NCBI GenBank assembly: GCA_958447445.1
Contig: CAUDAE010000121.1
Span: 1 to 5,400 of the forward strand
Length of the DNA stretch: 5,400 bases
Source of the DNA: an uncultured Collinsella sp.
GTDB lineage: Bacteria; Actinomycetota; Coriobacteriia; Coriobacteriales; Coriobacteriaceae
Reading direction: 5' to 3'
The notes below the pieces were generated by a model that saw only the letters and a program-made list of their open reading frames with translations, searched no databases and had not been told where the DNA came from. Positions 5,387 to 5,400 of the stretch are shown piece by piece. How positions within the stretch are numbered: position 1 is the stretch's first letter; each line of letters opens with the position of its first letter. A program made the position numbers and the translations under genes.

Positions 5387-5400
5387 GAGCGCTGGGTATA

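Noticed and set aside
5370..5400. Possible end of an upstream minus-strand gene at the right edge (short open frame ending at TAG 5369-5371)
   Set aside because: Only about nine codons are visible, with no recognisable sequence, and the stop falls inside the hairpin arm. It cannot be supported.

Overview
The window is high-GC bacterial chromosome carrying a tightly packed block of genes, all on the minus strand, so transcription runs from right to left. The order is tmk, holB, ricT, comF, then an incomplete uncharacterised gene that runs off the left edge. GC-rich codon use, AGGAGG-type ribosome binding sites, this gene order and the style of the proteins all suggest a member of the Coriobacteriia (Collinsella or a relative). 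That assignment is an inference from pattern; there is no rRNA or other taxonomic marker here.

From right to left: 5192-5400 is intergenic. It holds a likely tmk promoter (5244-5272), an 11-nt tandem duplication with two competing hairpins (5279-5322), and a 17-bp perfect hairpin followed by T6 (5326-5386). These look like diverged units of a dispersed palindromic repeat. tmk (5191-4508, thymidylate kinase) is followed after 1 nt by holB (4506-3463, clamp-loader delta' subunit). ricT (3388-1688, PSP1/YaaT-family Fe-S protein) has a normal N-terminal core and an unusual tail of about 240 residues rich in arginine. A 92-nt gap (1586-1687 with the leader) contains two hairpins, the second of which buries the comF ribosome binding site. 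comF (1585-779) is an amidophosphoribosyltransferase-like competence protein with two zinc knuckles. After 11 nt comes the partial gene (767 to the left edge).

The most notable observation is in holB. It ends at an amber codon at 3463-3465, but the same frame continues for 27 more codons that read exactly like the missing C-terminal helix of a delta' subunit. The extended frame would end at 3379, overlapping the ricT start by 10 nt. This points to a nonsense mutation (or sequencing error, or readthrough) that trims holB and separates its termination from the ricT start.

Functionally, tmk and holB serve DNA precursor supply and replication. ricT belongs to an Fe-S complex that acts on RNA processing and competence/development in Bacillus, and comF is a DNA-uptake gene. 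The cluster therefore combines replication housekeeping with competence-associated functions. I see no CRISPR array, tRNA, rRNA, intact insertion sequence or prophage gene.
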